Source: Lonicera japonica | Taxonomy: Eukaryota; Streptophyta; Magnoliopsida; Dipsacales; Caprifoliaceae | Length of the DNA: 64,000 nucleotides | NCBI GenBank assembly: GCA_021464415.1 | Contig: CM038468.1 | Coordinates: 36,072,969 to 36,136,968 of the forward strand | Reading direction: 5' to 3' | Part shown: positions 61,201 to 64,000 of the stretch, piece by piece | Position numbering within the stretch: the first letter of the stretch is position 1 | How the letters are laid out: the number at the start of each line of letters is the position of its first letter | Translations under genes and position numbers: made by a program | The notes under the pieces: generated by a model | Told to the model about the DNA's origin: nothing | Seen by the model: only the letters and a program-made list of their open reading frames with translations | Databases searched by the model: none

Positions 61201-64000
61201 CTTATAACACCTATAAATTTCTCATAATTACAAACCAAAGTACAAAAAAATAAATCCGTCCTCAGGGGTTTCGAAAAATTATATAATACTTACGCTTAAA
61301 TAACTCCTATAACTCTCATAAGTTACAACCAAAATACCCTCAGGTTTTTGAAATTACATATTTAACCTATAACCCTATAACTCCATAATTACACCAAAGT
61401 ACCATCTGGTTTGGAAAATTATATAATTTACCCTTATAACCCTATAATTCCCATAATTACACCAAAATACCCTCAGGTTTGGAAAATTACATAATTTACC
61501 CTTATAACCTTATAACTCTCATAATTACACTAAAGTACCCTCAGGTTTGGAAAATTTCATAATTTACCCTTATAACCCTATAACTCTCATAATTACACCA
61601 AAATACCCTTAGGTTTGAAAAATTACATATTTACCCTTATAACCCTATAATTCTCATAATTACACCAAAATACCCTCAGGTTTGAAAAATTAAATAATTT
61701 ACCCCTATAACCCTATAACTCTCATAATTACACCAAAGTACCCTTAGGTTTGGAAAATTACATAATTTACCCTTATAATCCTATAATTCTCATAATTACA
61801 CCAAAATACCCTCATGTTACTTATATTTATATCTCTGTTTTTTTCGCAGTGGGTCGCCCGAGATTGGGGTTCTCCCAACGCTATTTCTTTAGAGTGACGA
61901 CAGGCACCGACCCCTATCCAGGAGTTGCCCCTTGCGACTCCATTTGGTTCCCTTTTTTATGCCCTCCCAGAGCGGGTATCTAGGGCGGCAGTTTTAGTGT
62001 TGGCACTGGCCTCCCATTGGTGGGATACTACTCATACCTTCCATTGGAGCTGGGGGAGATGACGATGACCCCCCTCGATCTTTTTGCTATAACCGGGATT
62101 CCTTCAGGGGGGTCCCTATCCAGATTGATGTCCCTTTGCGCCTAACGGCAGAGGGTATCGTGGGCGCACTAAGGTGGTTTCCCAAGTGACGGAGTTAGGC
62201 TGATACGATCCTCCGAGCAGTTCTAGTTACCCGGCTAGCCACATTGAGAGCTCGATTAGTTGCTTTGGGGGTGCCGATGACCCGTCAGGAAGCGTGCCAG
62301 TATGCCCGCGTCCTTCTTCTACTGACACTCCATGATCTATTCGAGGCCCGTGGGGGGGACATGGCCCATCTCTGGTAGTTACCCTATCTCCGGGATTTCA
62401 GCATCATGTTTGACTACGACTGGCGAGGCTTTATTCTGGATGTCTTATATGATGCTTTGGACCAGGTTTCTCGCCATTTAGCCCTGAACCTCAAGGCCTT
62501 TTCATTGCTGTGGGAGGTACGTACTTTTGTCCTTTTATCTTTGCTTCAGTCCTTTGCATATTACTTGTTGATTATTACTGATATTCTTTATATTTCTTCT
62601 TCAGAGTTGGTTCGTGGCATATACCCGTCTAGGGCGCGCCCAGGTGAATCTCCTCGTCGAGAACGAGGATCAGTTTCCTTTTCTCTGCCGATTCATCGCG
62701 GGAAATTATAGGGCTCCCTATGTATACCAGACTCGAAAGACCGGAGCTGCTGCCGTCCATGACCTGCTGGAGGAGCAGGTAAACATCTTAGTATTCTTTC
62801 TTTTAAATAGTAAAATAGAATATAAATTACTGAAATAAAATCTTGTTCTCTTTTCAGATTGAGTGGGGCCTTTGGGGTGATCTGGGTCTCTATTTTGGAT
62901 ATGGTCGTGCTCTGACCGCCTCGAGGACCAGGCGACTTATCAGGGACGAGTACGGCCTTCACTTTTATTTGGGCGAGAGGGTCATTAGTCAGCATACACT
63001 GACCCAGTGGCCTCAAGTTCCTTTATTCCCGCCAGTTCTGATGAGGCGGACGGGCGAGATCGACCCGGTCATGGTGCAGGCATTGGTCGACGGGCTCGGT
63101 TTCCAGACGTTCACCGAGGAGGGAGATTATGCTGTCTTTGTTGCCCGTTACTTGATGAGGGAGCGAAAGGGGACTCGAGGGTGGGTCTTCTATGAGAGAT
63201 ACCGGGCATTAGGAGGTGATCCCAACTACATACGAGGACAGACTCACTTGTCCAGGATGATCCCCGATCATCTGCCACCTGTTCCTAATCAGAGGGACAA
63301 CATTTTGTACTCTGATGATGATGACCCCGAGGGGGAGAGGGGGTCCCTGCTGCTGCCTGAGGGCGGTGAGGGAGGTGGGACAGCAGCGGTTCCAGAGCAG
63401 CCGTTTCAGACTACACCTAGAGAGGAGCAGTATGCTGAGAGAGGGATATTTGATTTTTTTGAGCGGTCCTGGGAGCCTGCGGACTTTGGGGTCGACTATG
63501 AGCAGTTTGGGCGGACCCCTTCTGCTGCTGCTGCTGCTGTTTCTAGTTGGGTCCCGCCTCTGAGAGCGACGGCCGTTGTGGACCCTCCGGGTGTTCGTAC
63601 TTATGCCACGCTGACTCCTCTTCCGTCTGCTGCCATGGGTCCTCCGGTCAGATCTACAGGTCTTGGTGGCTCATCTTCTCGTCATCCTTTGTTCCCGATT
63701 CATGAGAAGGGTGGGTCTACTTCTGCTGCTATGCCGGCGAGTTCGTCCGTTCATCCGATAGATCTGCCGACACTTCCCCGGGACTTTTCCTATGTTGGTG
63801 CCGGTTTACGTCGATATACGGTGCCAGAGTATCCTCTCCCTAAGGATACGTTCGACTACTTGGGTGGCCGTCCTAATGATGAGGTATGTGCTTTTTCTTC
63901 CCTCCATATCCCTTCATATCCATGTTTATTTATTTTAATGGTGCTGATTCTTCTTTCATTTCTTTTCAGCGGGTGAGCGTACGTGTGGCAGATCTGAGAG
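58296..64000 (+). pseudogene. Plant mobile domain (PMD, MAIN/MAIL-related) gene with introns, partly decayed, continues past the window
   Basis: Exons by GT..AG and phase: 58,296-58,541, 61,850-62,516, 62,605-62,778, 62,858-63,883, and 63,970 onward. Exon 1 has TAG at codon 5 (58,308-58,310), then is open and ends in phase. Exon 2 shows PMD motifs (VTTGTDPYPGVAP, EMTMTPLDLFAITGIP, SRHLALNLKAFSLLWE) but has several stops and frameshifts. Exons 3 and 4 are open: ENEDQFPFLCRFIAG, RALTASRTRRLI, YLMRERKGTRGWVFYERY, then an acidic and Ser/Pro/Ala-rich low-complexity tail. PMD proteins occur as host silencing factors and inside retrotransposons and MULEs; the promoter motif shared with the nearby LTR favours the transposon-borne kind, as an antisense accessory gene. 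Confidence 0.72.
58676..61815. repeat. 68-bp satellite (~46 copies) inside PMD intron 1
   Basis: The unit contains CCCTCAGGTTTGGAAAATTA, then CATAATTTACCCTTATAACC, then CTATAACTCTCATAATTACA and CCAAAGTA, total 68 bp. Variant units (ACCCACTATCTCTC, CCCGCAGG, TTACTCCTGAAACCC, AACACTATAATTC) recur in the same order near 58,740-59,230, 59,630-59,900 and 60,560-60,900, indicating higher-order repeats. The section from ~59,690 to 61,370 is rich in small indels relative to both ends. Confidence 0.95.

Noticed and set aside
58676..61815. CRISPR-like array of repeats
   Set aside because: Whole 68-bp units repeat without unique spacers, in a plant intron; it is a satellite.

Overview
The window looks like repeat-dominated intergenic DNA from a flowering plant, most likely a eudicot. 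It is AT-rich, has intron-containing genes with GT..AG junctions, and carries plant-type LTR retrotransposons, MITEs, a SINE, an endogenous caulimovirid, and relics of an aldo-keto reductase gene and a plant-mobile-domain (PMD) gene. I see no rRNA or tRNA gene and no bacterial feature.

Layout. (1) 1-11,487: a head-to-tail array of about three 3.93-kb units on the + strand. Each unit fuses the 3' half of an endogenous pararetrovirus (end of protease, reverse transcriptase, RNase H, ORF2, intergenic promoter up to its TATA box) to about 1 kb of non-viral plant DNA. (2) 11,488-14,614: plant intergenic DNA with a Stowaway-like MITE that contains a run of 19 G. (3) about 14,615-31,827: a nearly full-length, circularly permuted pararetrovirus of the same family on the - strand. 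Its layout is MP, capsid with zinc knuckle, aspartic protease, RT and RNase H, then a 4-nt overlap into ORF2. This matches florendoviruses in the Caulimoviridae. It is split by an 8.9-kb Ty3/gypsy Tekay-type chromovirus (20,053-28,976, TSD CGTTA) and by a 1.13-kb Mutator-like element with about 250-bp TIRs (14,730-15,861, 9-bp TSD). (4) 31,828-42,900: intergenic DNA with a Harbinger-like MITE, a decayed Ty1/copia element (34,735-40,958, TSD TAAAC) and a SINE (15-bp TSD). (5) 42,900-45,400: a five-exon aldo-keto reductase gene that has lost the segment with the catalytic lysine. (6) 46-57 kb: a dyad-rich minisatellite, a solo LTR, and a second LTR of the same family interrupted by a copia-type solo LTR. 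(7) 58-64 kb: a PMD gene with its own TATA promoter, a premature stop, a 3.1-kb 68-bp satellite in its first intron, and well-kept downstream exons that run off the window.

How the parts relate. The window is mostly a record of nested insertions. The virus integrated first and gathered stop codons. The Tekay element and the MULE then landed in it. Separately, a truncated virus-host junction fragment, already carrying an ORF2 stop, was amplified in tandem. The most unusual signal is a 12-bp CGCG palindrome found six times exactly and three times nearly so, at spacings close to whole DNA helical turns. It sits just upstream of two oppositely directed TATA boxes: one in the U3 of the 53-56 kb LTR (- strand), the other in front of the PMD gene (+ strand). 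This would fit a Tat-like retrotransposon whose sense LTR promoter and antisense accessory-gene promoter share one regulatory module.

Limits. All calls come from reading the sequence and remembered family knowledge. No alignment or database search was run. Several stretches (1-2.4 kb and 59.7-61.4 kb) differ from their sister repeats mainly by small indels, so consensus error is possible there.
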